Shown here in pieces: positions 17,652 through 25,540 of a DNA stretch of 32,771 nucleotides. The position numbers were made by a program, and so were the translations under genes. Origin of the DNA: an uncultured Clostridia bacterium (lineage in GTDB: Bacteria > Bacillota > Clostridia > Christensenellales > Borkfalkiaceae); the NCBI GenBank assembly GCA_947627765.1, contig CANQXA010000017.1:1-32771 (forward strand), in the 5' to 3' direction. How positions within the stretch are numbered: the stretch's first letter is position 1; each line of letters opens with the position of its first letter. The notes below the pieces were generated by a model. That model searched no databases and had not been told where the DNA came from. It worked only from the letters and a program-made list of their open reading frames with translations.

Positions 17652-18890
17652 TCATTTGAGCACGATTTTCATGAGCGAAGAGTTGTAGACCGGCATCCAT
17701 TGGGAGAGCACGAGATAGAACGTTTTTCCGTTGTCTTCCGTCCATTTCTCGTGGACGATCCCTGCGTAAATGCTGTGCACGTCGTTCTCGAAGGGGAAGC
17801 TGTAATGCACGAGCGTGCGCGGTTCGCTGTAAGGTCCCCAGATCTTGTCCGCCGTGCGGCAGACGATCCCCGCGCCGCCGTCGATGAGATAGACGACCAT
17901 CCATTGCCCGAGATAGGCGTTGTACATCGCGGACTGCTCGGAGCAACGGTCGCTGACGATATAGGCGCCGCGGTTCTTTTCCACCGTTTCGAGCCCCGCG
18001 TGCCCTTTGAGCCAAACGGGGTTGTCCTCTTCATCAATGCCGTTGAAATACTCGTACGCCTCGAAGCGCTCGATGTCGGCATAGGCGACCCTTCCGAGAC
18101 GGATCCCGCCCTTCCTGTATCCCCCTTCGCCGAGGATATAGACGTAGCCGTCCTTTCCGTCGATGGGGAAGATCTGCGTGAAGGAATACCCAGAATGGGT
18201 CTCCATCGTGACGACCTTCCCGCCGTCCGCCATGTCGATGGTTTGGTTGGCGAGCCGCTCGATCTCCTCCTTCCGCTCGGGAAGGGAGGGATCGAGCCAG
18301 CTGAGGTCGTTGACCCGCTCCCACGTGGCGCCGCCGTCCTCCGACTTCACGCACCCGCCGTAATTCATCGAATAGTTCGCCTCGACGTTCCACGAATACT
18401 TGGAGAAGTAGAAATAGTACATCACGCCGTTGACCTCGATCCCGCCCGTGGGGATCTTGGTCATCTCATAGCGGTCGATGTGCTGACCCTCGAAGATCGC
18501 CGAAGCGACGACGCCGTTCCCCTTGAAGGATTCGAAGGAGATGCCGTCCGAAAGGTCGAAATCTTTGGTGATCCCGAGGACGTTGCTCCTCCAAAGTCCG
18601 CTCTGGTTGGAGGCGTTCATGAAGGTGTCGCCGAACGCGACGTACATGGTACCGTTGGTCTTGTTGTAGATGGGGAAACCGAGGTCGGTCCCCCCGACCT
18701 GCCAATTCTCCTTGGTATCGACGGGCGCCCCGGGTCCCGTGAGATAGCTGTGCCAAGAGACGCTGTCTACCGAGGCGTCGTAGCTGATTTTATCCTGATC
18801 GTCGTCCATGGGACCTCCCTTTCCTCCGCACCCGAAGAGGGCGAAGGCGCTGAATGCCGCGAGCGTTACCGCAAAAATTTTCCGTTTCAT
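17652..18890 (-). CDS. DUF4185 (GH183) lipoprotein, paralogue 1; candidate endo-D-arabinofuranase
   Basis: A 412-residue secreted lipoprotein with a basic N-terminus, a hydrophobic stretch and the lipobox LFGC (lipidated Cys21). The rest is one DUF4185 domain, a predicted beta-propeller. The signature acids are Asp69 in GTDLG and Asp88 in FGDTF, 19 residues apart as in the other two paralogues. DUF4185 is family GH183, whose studied members are endo-D-arabinofuranases cutting D-arabinan. I infer the same activity on the outer membrane face; the catalytic residues are not proven from this sequence. Repeated aromatic blade motifs are visible (NYGGCVKSEDGG, AMYNAYLGQW, YAGIVHEKW). It is the last of three tandem copies, seven bases after paralogue 2, and shares with it an almost identical 255-bp stretch. 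Confidence 0.85.
   Translation of the reverse strand: MKRKIFAVTLAAFSAFALFGCGGKGGPMDDDQDKISYDASVDSVSWHSYLTGPGAPVDTKENWQVGGTDLGFPIYNKTNGTMYVAFGDTFMNASNQSGLWRSNVLGITKDFDLSDGISFESFKGNGVVASAIFEGQHIDRYEMTKIPTGGIEVNGVMYYFYFSKYSWNVEANYSMNYGGCVKSEDGGATWERVNDLSWLDPSLPERKEEIERLANQTIDMADGGKVVTMETHSGYSFTQIFPIDGKDGYVYILGEGGYRKGGIRLGRVAYADIERFEAYEYFNGIDEEDNPVWLKGHAGLETVEKNRGAYIVSDRCSEQSAMYNAYLGQWMVVYLIDGGAGIVCRTADKIWGPYSEPRTLVHYSFPFENDVHSIYAGIVHEKWTEDNGKTFYLVLSQWMPVYNSSLMKIVLK
18475..18729. repeat. Near-identical patch shared by GH183 paralogues 1 and 2
   Basis: Bases 18475-18729 match 19736-19990 at a constant offset of 1261 with a single difference (18696 G against 19957 C); the first 221 bases are identical. 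Identity falls sharply on both sides. It encodes the N-terminal third of the domain, including the TDLG and FGDTF motifs. Confidence 0.93.
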
Positions 18891-18897
18891 AACCCAC

Positions 18898-20145
18898 CTA
18901 TACGAGTGTGATCCTCATGACAGAGGAATTGTAGACGGGCTTCCACTGCGATATGACGAGGTAGAACACTTTACCGTTCTGTTCCGTCCATTTCTCGTGG
19001 ACGATGCCCGCATACAGGCTTGCCGATTGGTTGGGGAAGGGATACTGCCCTCCCGCGGGGACGAGCGTCATGGGCGCGCTCCACGGTCCCCAGATCTTGT
19101 CTGCCGTACGGTAGACGATGCCCGTGCCGGGAAGAAGGTAGGTCACCATCCACTTCCCGAGATAGGCGTTGTACATCGCCGACTGCTCGGAGCATTTCCC
19201 GTCGCAAATATAGCTGTTTGCGTTCTTCTCCGCTTCGAGGAGCCCCTCGTGCCCTTTGAGCCAAACGGGGTTGCCCTCTTCGTCAATGCCGTTGAAATAC
19301 TCGTACGCCCCGAAGCTCTCGATGTCGGCATAGGCGACCCGCGCGAGACGGATCCCGCCCGAGCGGTACCCGCCCTCGCCGAAGAGGTAGATGTAGCCGT
19401 CCTTGCCGTCCAAGGGGAAGATCTGCGTGAAGGAGAAGCCCGAATGGGTCTCCATCGTGACGACCTTCCCGCCGTCCGCCATGTCGATGGTCTGGTTGGC
19501 GAGCTGTTCGATGTCGTCTTTATGCGAGGGAAGGGAGGGATCGAGCCAGCTGAGGTCGTTGACCCGCTCCCATGTGGCGCCGCCGTCCTCCGACTTCACG
19601 CACCCGCCGTAGTTCATCGATTTGGCGACGGGGATCTCCGCGGTGTACGTCCATGTGTTCTTGGAGAAATAGTAGTAGTACATCACGCCGTTGACTTCGA
19701 CCCCGCCCGTCGGGATCCGCGTCATCTCGTAGTAATCGATGTGCTGACCCTCGAAGATCGCCGAAGCGACGACGCCGTTCCCCTTGAAGGATTCGAAGGA
19801 GATGCCGTCCGAAAGGTCGAAATCTTTGGTGATCCCGAGGACGTTGCTCCTCCAAAGTCCGCTCTGGTTGGAGGCGTTCATGAAGGTGTCGCCGAACGCG
19901 ACGTACATGGTACCGTTGGTCTTGTTGTAGATGGGGAAACCGAGGTCGGTCCCCCCCACCTGCCAATTCTCCTTGGTATCGACGGGCGCCTCGGGTCCCG
20001 TAAGATAGGCGATATATTCGACGTCGTCCACCGAGGGATCGTAGCTGAGTTTGGTGTGGGGAGGGTCGGACGGTCCGCCGCACCCGAAGAGGGCAAAGGC
20101 GCACAGGAGAGCGACGGGCAGAGCTGCCGTTTTTATGATCTTCAT
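18898..20145 (-). CDS. DUF4185 (GH183) lipoprotein, paralogue 2; candidate endo-D-arabinofuranase
   Basis: A 415-residue lipoprotein with the lipobox LFGC (Cys22) and one DUF4185/GH183 domain. The conserved pair is Asp67 (GTDLG) and Asp86 (FGDTF). It matches paralogue 1 along its length, but insertions and substitutions make the C-terminal half clearly divergent, for example TYTAEIPVAKSMNYGG against VEANYSMNYGG. Such changes may tune substrate length or branching. The start is ATG 20145 after GAGGTGA; the gap to paralogue 3 is eight bases and to paralogue 1 seven, so all three are co-translated. Secreted endo-acting cleavage of D-arabinan is inferred from the family. Confidence 0.85.
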   Translation of the reverse strand: MKIIKTAALPVALLCAFALFGCGGPSDPPHTKLSYDPSVDDVEYIAYLTGPEAPVDTKENWQVGGTDLGFPIYNKTNGTMYVAFGDTFMNASNQSGLWRSNVLGITKDFDLSDGISFESFKGNGVVASAIFEGQHIDYYEMTRIPTGGVEVNGVMYYYYFSKNTWTYTAEIPVAKSMNYGGCVKSEDGGATWERVNDLSWLDPSLPSHKDDIEQLANQTIDMADGGKVVTMETHSGFSFTQIFPLDGKDGYIYLFGEGGYRSGGIRLARVAYADIESFGAYEYFNGIDEEGNPVWLKGHEGLLEAEKNANSYICDGKCSEQSAMYNAYLGKWMVTYLLPGTGIVYRTADKIWGPWSAPMTLVPAGGQYPFPNQSASLYAGIVHEKWTEQNGKVFYLVISQWKPVYNSSVMRITLV

Positions 20146-20153
20146 GGTTCACC

Positions 20154-21407
20154 TCACGCGAAGACGACTTCGATCAAATGGACGTTGTAGGTCGGATACC
20201 ACTCCGAGACGAAGAGATAGATGCGCTTACCGTCGTGATCGCTCATCGCGGCGTGGCTGAATCCGCCGTAGAGCCCTTGCAAATTGGATTGGTCCATGAT
20301 GATGTCCGAAGCCGACCAGTCGCCCCAAGGCGTCGCGCTTCTGCGGATGACGATCTTGGAATTGTTCTGCATATAGCTCATGACATAGCGTTGGAGATAG
20401 GCGTTGTAGTGAACGGAGATCTCCCCGCACGAGGGGGCGACGATATAGCTATTGTTGTCCGTCTTGATGCTTTTAAGCCCGTTGGACCCCTTGCGCCATG
20501 TGACGGTCCCGCTCGCGTCCTTGCTCTTGTAGTACTCGTAGGACTCGAAGTCCTCGATGTCGCCGTAGGCGACCCTGCCGAGCTTGACGCCGCCGCTCCT
20601 GCCGCCCGGAATGCCATAGATATAGACGTAGCCGTCGCCGCCGTCGAGCGGATAGATCTGCCCGAAGTTGGGCGCGATCCCCGCGGTCTGACCGGCGTCT
20701 TTCGAGACCCATTCGAGCCCCTCGACGCGCGTCCACGTCTGCCCTTTGTCGGAGGACTTGACCACGCAACTGCGGTAGACGTCCCATTCGCCCGTGGCGT
20801 CGAACGCGCCGACTTCCATATACCAAAGGTAATACGTCCCGCCGAGGACGAGCCCGCCCGTCGGGATACAGGTGGTCGCGCCCGCGGTGACGTCCCCCGC
20901 ATGGGCGCCGTCTCCCCAATACTTACGGTTGGAGTCGACGACATTCTGCGGAAGAGGGGTGACGGTGCGGGTGGAGCCGTTCTGCCCCGGCAGGGCGCCC
21001 TGCCAATTCACGCCCTTCGTGAAGTCGAGATCGTCGGTATAGAGAATGACGTTTGTGTTCCATTCCCTGCCGCCGTCCGGCGTCGCGTTGTTATTGGTAT
21101 CGCCGAAGGCGGCATACAGCCTGCCGAGCTCTTCGTCGTAGAAGGCGAATCCCAAGTCGGTCGCCGTCATGTTCCATTGAGATGTGTTCACGTGCGCATT
21201 CGGACCAGTGGCGAACCCGAGATCGCGGACGTAGAAGATACGGTCGGAATACGACCAGCTGTTTTCGGGGACCGTCCACTCTTCCGCGGGCGGGTCGTCG
21301 CCGGGACCCGGTTTGGGATCTTTGGGTTCTGTGGGTTTCCCGCAGCCTGCGAAGACTGCGAGCGCGCCGAAGAGCAACGCAAATGCTCCGATCAAACTCT
21401 TTTTCAT
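20154..21407 (-). CDS. DUF4185 (GH183) lipoprotein, paralogue 3; candidate endo-D-arabinofuranase
   Basis: A 417-residue lipoprotein: signal peptide with lipobox AGC (Cys22), a Pro/Asp-rich linker (about 23-45), then the DUF4185/GH183 domain. The conserved acids are Asp84 (ATDLG) and Asp103 (FGDTNNN), again 19 apart. Protein similarity to the other two copies is only moderate, so this is the older branch. Motifs such as SCVVKSSDKGQTW, HYNAYLQRY and LYGGFSHAAM line up with the blades of paralogues 1 and 2. The ribosome site TAGGAGGT precedes ATG 21407. It is first of the three copies, directly after the surface protein. It could have a different arabinan linkage preference from the other pair. 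Confidence 0.83.
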   Translation of the reverse strand: MKKSLIGAFALLFGALAVFAGCGKPTEPKDPKPGPGDDPPAEEWTVPENSWSYSDRIFYVRDLGFATGPNAHVNTSQWNMTATDLGFAFYDEELGRLYAAFGDTNNNATPDGGREWNTNVILYTDDLDFTKGVNWQGALPGQNGSTRTVTPLPQNVVDSNRKYWGDGAHAGDVTAGATTCIPTGGLVLGGTYYLWYMEVGAFDATGEWDVYRSCVVKSSDKGQTWTRVEGLEWVSKDAGQTAGIAPNFGQIYPLDGGDGYVYIYGIPGGRSGGVKLGRVAYGDIEDFESYEYYKSKDASGTVTWRKGSNGLKSIKTDNNSYIVAPSCGEISVHYNAYLQRYVMSYMQNNSKIVIRRSATPWGDWSASDIIMDQSNLQGLYGGFSHAAMSDHDGKRIYLFVSEWYPTYNVHLIEVVFA

Positions 21408-21440
21408 GGCTACCTCCTAAGATGCCTGCTCCGAATAGTT

Positions 21441-21460
21441 CTCCGCCCTTTCGGGCGGAG
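21441..21460 (-). other. Intercistronic hairpin between surface protein and GH183 genes
   Basis: CTCCGCCC (21441-21448) pairs with GGGCGGAG (21453-21460) around a four-base loop with no following T-run on the minus strand. It probably protects or separates mRNA segments within the long operon. Confidence 0.4.
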
Positions 21461-21481
21461 GATCGGAGGAATATGGGTGGG

Positions 21482-23389
21482 TCAGTGCTTTTTCTTCTTG
21501 ACGACGACGATCACGGCGGCTACGATCGCAACGGCCGCGACTGCCGCGATGACGATCCCCGCGATGGCGCCCGTCGAGAGCCCGCCGCCATCGCCGCCCG
21601 TTGCGGGAGGATTGCTCGCGATGTTGCCCGAGACGGTGACCGTAAAGGTGCATTCCCCGCCGAGCGTGGTGATCTTGAAGGTGTGGGAACCGTTCGTCAG
21701 CGTGGAGAGATATTCCTTCTTCAACGTGAGGACGGTGTCGTTCTCGGTGAGGGTGTAGTTGGTCGCCGCAACGGTCGCCGTACCCTCTTTCAAGGTGTTG
21801 ATCTTATACTCTTTGAGATCGACATGGAAGACGAGATCGGCGGGAGAGGCGCCGTTGAACGTCGCGGCCGTCTCGGTGACTTCGGGGATCTCGGCATTCT
21901 CACTGCCCTCTTCGACCCAGCGATCGAGGCTGACGTTGTCGATATAGACTGCGGACTCGCCCTGAATGCTGTAGAGGAAGCGGAGAGAGTTGGTGGCGTT
22001 GAGGAAGGAGAAATCGACGATGAAGCTCATCTCGACGTTCGTATAGCCGTTTTCGCCGTCGGTGTACTTGATATCCCACTTCGCGACGTTGGCGTTGCCC
22101 TCGTTGGTCTGGGCAGGCTTGGTGATGAGGTTGATCTCATGGTAGGCGGTGTTGGACGCGCCGACGAAACAGACGTTGGTGTTGCCCGAGGCGATCTCGC
22201 CCACGAACTTGTAGGAGAATTTGAGGGTGACGATGTCGCCCAGCCCGATCTCGGGAGCGGTCATGCAGAACGCGGAGGAGAACGTCTTTTCGGAGCCCTC
22301 TTTTCTGCCGAGACGGAGCACATGATTGCCGTTGTCGTCCACAATCACGCCGGGATCGTCGTAGTTGGCGAGGGAACCCCAAGCCTCGTCGGTCTGCGCG
22401 TCGCTGAACGTAAGCCCGATGTCATAGCTCTCGAAGTCGCCGCCGAGCATCGTCGCGACGAGCTCGTAGCCCTCCGTCGTCTCGGGGATCGTAGCGGTTT
22501 TGAGATAGACGGTGATGACCAGCTCGACGCTACCGTTTGCGGTCGCCGCCACGAGGGTGTGGTCGCCTTCGCCGAGGGACTTCACATAGCCGGAATCGAT
22601 CGTGAGCTTGCCCGAGGCGGCGTCGAAGGTGTACTCGCCCTCTTCGAGCTCATACTCCGATTCCTTCTCCATGACCTTGGTCAGCTCCGCGCCTTTGAGA
22701 TCGAGGGTGAACTCGACGTCCGCGGCGCTCTCCTCTCTCCAGATCTTGCTCGCCCCGCCTACGGCTTCGGGCGCGTCCTCTTCGGGAATGATACGGCGGA
22801 TGCTGATGTCGTCCATATCGAGCACGTTCGCCGTGTTGCCCATCGTGTTGAACCACATCGAGAAGGAATCGATCTTGGAGAGATTTGCCTCGGGGACGTT
22901 ATAGGTCTCGGTGAGGGTAAACCACTCGTTGGCTTCCGCCGCGTTGATCTCGTTCTTCCAGCCCTTGCTGTCGATCCCGTTGTTGTAGAAACGGAATCCG
23001 AAGTTGTCGGTCGTAACGAAGCCCTCATGCTTTCTGAGCCGCATACTGACCTGATAGTCGCCCCCTTCGGTGAGCCTCATCATCGAAAAGATGGAGGCAA
23101 ACCCGCGCGATCCGTCGTATTTGAGTTCGAGGTAGACGTTGTCCCCCTCTTTCTTTGCAACGGCGGGGCTGTCGGCGTTCAGAGTCCCCGTCTTCTCTCT
23201 CTGCGTTTCCGAGAGAGTATATGTCTCCTCGCCTTCGAGGAGCATCCCGTCGAAGCCGGGGCACGGGAACATCTCCGCGCCCAGCTGAGGAGAGGCTTCC
23301 TCCGCGGAGACGTGCATCAACCCGGGAACCGAGATCCCCGCGACCAGCGTACAAGCAAGTACCGCTGCCAAAAGTCCTTTTGTCTTCAT
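21482..23389 (-). CDS. Cell-surface protein with two beta-sandwich plus X2-like repeats and a C-terminal membrane anchor
   Basis: A 635-residue exported protein. A signal peptide (1-29, ending HVSA) is followed by two copies of a two-domain unit. Each has a beta-sandwich region resembling carbohydrate-binding modules (about 40-205 and 310-490; both end in a similar DMDDISIRR / YIDNVSLDR strand) and an Ig-like X2 domain (about 215-300 and 505-590; GEYTFDAASGKLTI and NYTLTENDTVLTL). A Gly-rich linker, one membrane helix (605-630) and KKKKH complete it, a type I membrane anchor. No catalytic motif is seen. I infer that it binds the polysaccharide at the cell surface and presents it to the GH183 lipoproteins encoded just downstream. 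AAGGAG precedes ATG 23389. Ligand identity is unknown. Confidence 0.75.
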   Translation of the reverse strand: MKTKGLLAAVLACTLVAGISVPGLMHVSAEEASPQLGAEMFPCPGFDGMLLEGEETYTLSETQREKTGTLNADSPAVAKKEGDNVYLELKYDGSRGFASIFSMMRLTEGGDYQVSMRLRKHEGFVTTDNFGFRFYNNGIDSKGWKNEINAAEANEWFTLTETYNVPEANLSKIDSFSMWFNTMGNTANVLDMDDISIRRIIPEEDAPEAVGGASKIWREESAADVEFTLDLKGAELTKVMEKESEYELEEGEYTFDAASGKLTIDSGYVKSLGEGDHTLVAATANGSVELVITVYLKTATIPETTEGYELVATMLGGDFESYDIGLTFSDAQTDEAWGSLANYDDPGVIVDDNGNHVLRLGRKEGSEKTFSSAFCMTAPEIGLGDIVTLKFSYKFVGEIASGNTNVCFVGASNTAYHEINLITKPAQTNEGNANVAKWDIKYTDGENGYTNVEMSFIVDFSFLNATNSLRFLYSIQGESAVYIDNVSLDRWVEEGSENAEIPEVTETAATFNGASPADLVFHVDLKEYKINTLKEGTATVAATNYTLTENDTVLTLKKEYLSTLTNGSHTFKITTLGGECTFTVTVSGNIASNPPATGGDGGGLSTGAIAGIVIAAVAAVAIVAAVIVVVKKKKH

Positions 23390-23581
23390 AATTTTCTCCT
23401 TATCTTTTTTTACGGCTCATGCCGCAGTTACCGAAATTTCCCCGCGGCGTCCTCTTCTTGGGGGAGGACGTATGGAATTGCGGGGATCCGCCGCCCGCAA
23501 CAAATGCGGGCGTATCCCAAGCTGCGCAGGGGACGAAATTCAGGGGGGGGGGAGGAGGAAAACGATCCCCCGCGCAGCAGG
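23390..23581 (-). other. Gap in the operon with hairpins and a ten-G tract
   Basis: This 192-base gap is the largest inside the transporter-enzyme cluster. It holds a stem CGCCCGC/GCGGGCG near 23499-23516, a second one with CGTCCTC/GAGGACG near 23449-23470, and a run of ten G at 23543-23552. No clear terminator or promoter is seen, so the surface-protein and GH183 genes may still be read from the upstream promoter at a reduced level. Confidence 0.5.
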
Positions 23582-24676
23582 TTACGGCTTTTCCAAAACG
23601 ATCCTGTTTTCTCTGCGCAGGATCTCTTCGTCTACGGGAAGGCGCTCCGCGGCGGGCGGAAGCGGAAAACTTGCCCGCACGGGTTCGGTCTGATACCAAT
23701 ACGCCGTCGTAGACCAATCGTCGCTCCTGTGATTGCAGTGCCCGTGCTCGATCGTGACTTTGATCTCGCGGTCGAAGTAGACGGGATCGGCAATGTGGTA
23801 GCGGTAGTAGGTGATCTTGCCCTTCCAATTATCCCTTCCGCCGAGGATGAGCCCGTGGTAGGGCGCGCTGTATTCCTCAGTCGGGCACCACGCCATGTTG
23901 ACGTAATCCTCCGTGCCCGTGCCGTTCAGCGTGGGCATGGGGTCGCCGTCGATGAAGATCATATCGTCTCCCTCGCCCGGCCAATCCCAAAGATCGGAAG
24001 TGGAGAGGTTGTGGATGTTGACGTTACAGCCGCAGTAGTGCCCCTTCCCCTTCGTGCGGAGGACGAGATAGTTCTCCCCGCCTTGAAGGTTCTCCCCTTC
24101 GAAGCACCACGCGTCGTGGCTCTCCATCGAGGCGGGCGAAACGCCCTTCGTCGGGCATTCCCTGCGCCATGTCGCGTGGAAATAGAGGAGATCGTCCGCA
24201 AACGTCTCGTATTCCTCGTAGTCCACATAGTAGTAGAAAATGAGGTCGGTGTTGCACTCGTTGGTGACGGTCAGCCGCGCGCTCCTGTAAGGCATGGGCC
24301 ACCAGCAGTTGAAGCCCTTGCCGTTTTCGGGAGACATTTGGAGGGGCGCAGAGACGAAATTGCGGCTTTGGGCGTGCCCCATGCCGAAGAAATCCCCGAT
24401 GGGCGCCTCTACGCTGGGCTCCGCGGAGCCGTTCCAATAGAAGCGGAGCACGACCTTGCGGTAGCAGTTCTTTTCGAGCTCGAATCCCGCGTTGTTGAGC
24501 GTGATCCAAATATGGCAGATACAGCCCGGCTTCTCCATGCGGGCGAATTCGTAGGTCTCGCCCGGCTTGACGTACACCCTGTCGTCGTTTCCGCCCGTCC
24601 TGTCGTAACTCGAAGCCCGTCTCCGCTTGGCGTCGCGCCTCTTACAGACGGTCGCGAGGTTGTTGGGTAAATACAT
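23582..24676 (-). CDS. GH172 (DUF2961) glycoside hydrolase, probably cytoplasmic
   Basis: A 364-residue enzyme of DUF2961/GH172, a family with fructofuranosidase/difructose-anhydride and D-arabinofuranosidase activities. The two catalytic glutamates known in the family are 21 residues apart; here Glu235 (PGEGDD) and Glu256 (GTGTEDY) keep that spacing. The family's end motif is present (HGHCN, TAYWYQTEP). No signal peptide, so it should act inside the cell on imported oligosaccharides, releasing single sugars; beside GH183 genes and FucI, D-arabinose is the best guess. GAGGAAC precedes ATG 24676. It lies 18 bases after the permease gene in the same operon. Confidence 0.87.
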   Translation of the reverse strand: MYLPNNLATVCKRRDAKRRRASSYDRTGGNDDRVYVKPGETYEFARMEKPGCICHIWITLNNAGFELEKNCYRKVVLRFYWNGSAEPSVEAPIGDFFGMGHAQSRNFVSAPLQMSPENGKGFNCWWPMPYRSARLTVTNECNTDLIFYYYVDYEEYETFADDLLYFHATWRRECPTKGVSPASMESHDAWCFEGENLQGGENYLVLRTKGKGHYCGCNVNIHNLSTSDLWDWPGEGDDMIFIDGDPMPTLNGTGTEDYVNMAWCPTEEYSAPYHGLILGGRDNWKGKITYYRYHIADPVYFDREIKVTIEHGHCNHRSDDWSTTAYWYQTEPVRASFPLPPAAERLPVDEEILRRENRIVLEKP

Positions 24677-24694
24677 ATTGGTTCCTCTTTATGC

Positions 24695-25531
24695 TTATTT
24701 GAGTCCGCTGATGGCGATCCCCGCGACGATCTTCTTCTGAAAGATCGCAAAGATCAAAAGGGGCGGGGCGATGGCGAGCAAGGTCGCCGCGATGACGATC
24801 CCGTATTCGCCGGAGTAGCTCGTCTTGAGCACGCGGATCACCTGCATGACCTGCGCGATGGACGAATTGTTGATGATGGTGAGCGTGGGCCACATGAAGC
24901 TGTTCCAATAGCCCATAAAGGTGCTCACGCCGATGATGATCATGGGCGTCACAGACATGGGGAGGAAGATCCTCAAAAAGACGCCGAAGGGTTTGCATCC
25001 GTCGATCGCCGCCGCCTCCTCGAGGGACGCGGGCATCCCGAGATAAAACTGTCGGAAGAAAAAGATGTTGTATCCCGAGACGAGACCGGGCAGGATGAGC
25101 ACGGCGAGGCTGTCCGTCATTCCGAGGGCGCTCACGACGCGGATGGAAGTGAGCAGAATGGTGATGGACGGGATGAACATCGTCGCGAGGAAGTAGACCC
25201 AAAGGAATTTCTTGCCGCGGAATTCGAGGCGGGCAAAGACGTACGCCGCCGTCATGTTGACGGCAAGGCTCCCGACGACGCTGACCGTCGCGACCAAAAA
25301 GGTGGCGCCGAGGCTCCGTAAGAAGTTGTAGCCGTTGTGGTTGAGGCTGAAGATCTTCTCGAAGTTCTCCGTCGTGAAGTGCTTGGGGAAGAAGGTATTG
25401 GGGATCTGCCAGATCTCCCGCTTGGATTTGAACGCCGCGGGGAGCATCCAAATGATGGGAAAGAGGATGATCGCGATGACCAAAACCGTCACGATATAGC
25501 AGAGGACCTTGTTTGCCGTGATCTTTTTCAT
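24695..25531 (-). CDS. Carbohydrate ABC transporter permease, MalG type
   Basis: A 278-residue permease with six hydrophobic segments and the cytoplasmic EAA loop (EEAAAIDGCKPFGVFLRIFLP, about residues 170-190) that docks on the ATPase. It forms a heterodimer with the adjacent MalF-type subunit in a CUT1 sugar importer. GGAGG precedes ATG 25531, nine bases after the MalF-type gene. No ATPase lies in this part of the cluster; the UgpC-type ATPase at 14876-16540 fits. Imported cargo is inferred to be arabino-oligosaccharides. Confidence 0.92.
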   Translation of the reverse strand: MKKITANKVLCYIVTVLVIAIILFPIIWMLPAAFKSKREIWQIPNTFFPKHFTTENFEKIFSLNHNGYNFLRSLGATFLVATVSVVGSLAVNMTAAYVFARLEFRGKKFLWVYFLATMFIPSITILLTSIRVVSALGMTDSLAVLILPGLVSGYNIFFFRQFYLGMPASLEEAAAIDGCKPFGVFLRIFLPMSVTPMIIIGVSTFMGYWNSFMWPTLTIINNSSIAQVMQVIRVLKTSYSGEYGIVIAATLLAIAPPLLIFAIFQKKIVAGIAISGLK

Positions 25532-25540
25532 ATCCGCCTC

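Noticed and set aside
17550-20190. Two long rightward frames (453 and 460 codons) with similar sequences
   Set aside because: They resemble each other only because they are the complement of the duplicated GH183 genes.
21053-24670. A 1205-codon rightward open frame across the GH183, surface-protein and GH172 genes
   Set aside because: It is the antisense shadow of GC-rich genes. The protein is low-complexity and charged without any domain, while the leftward frames have signal peptides, ribosome sites and known families.
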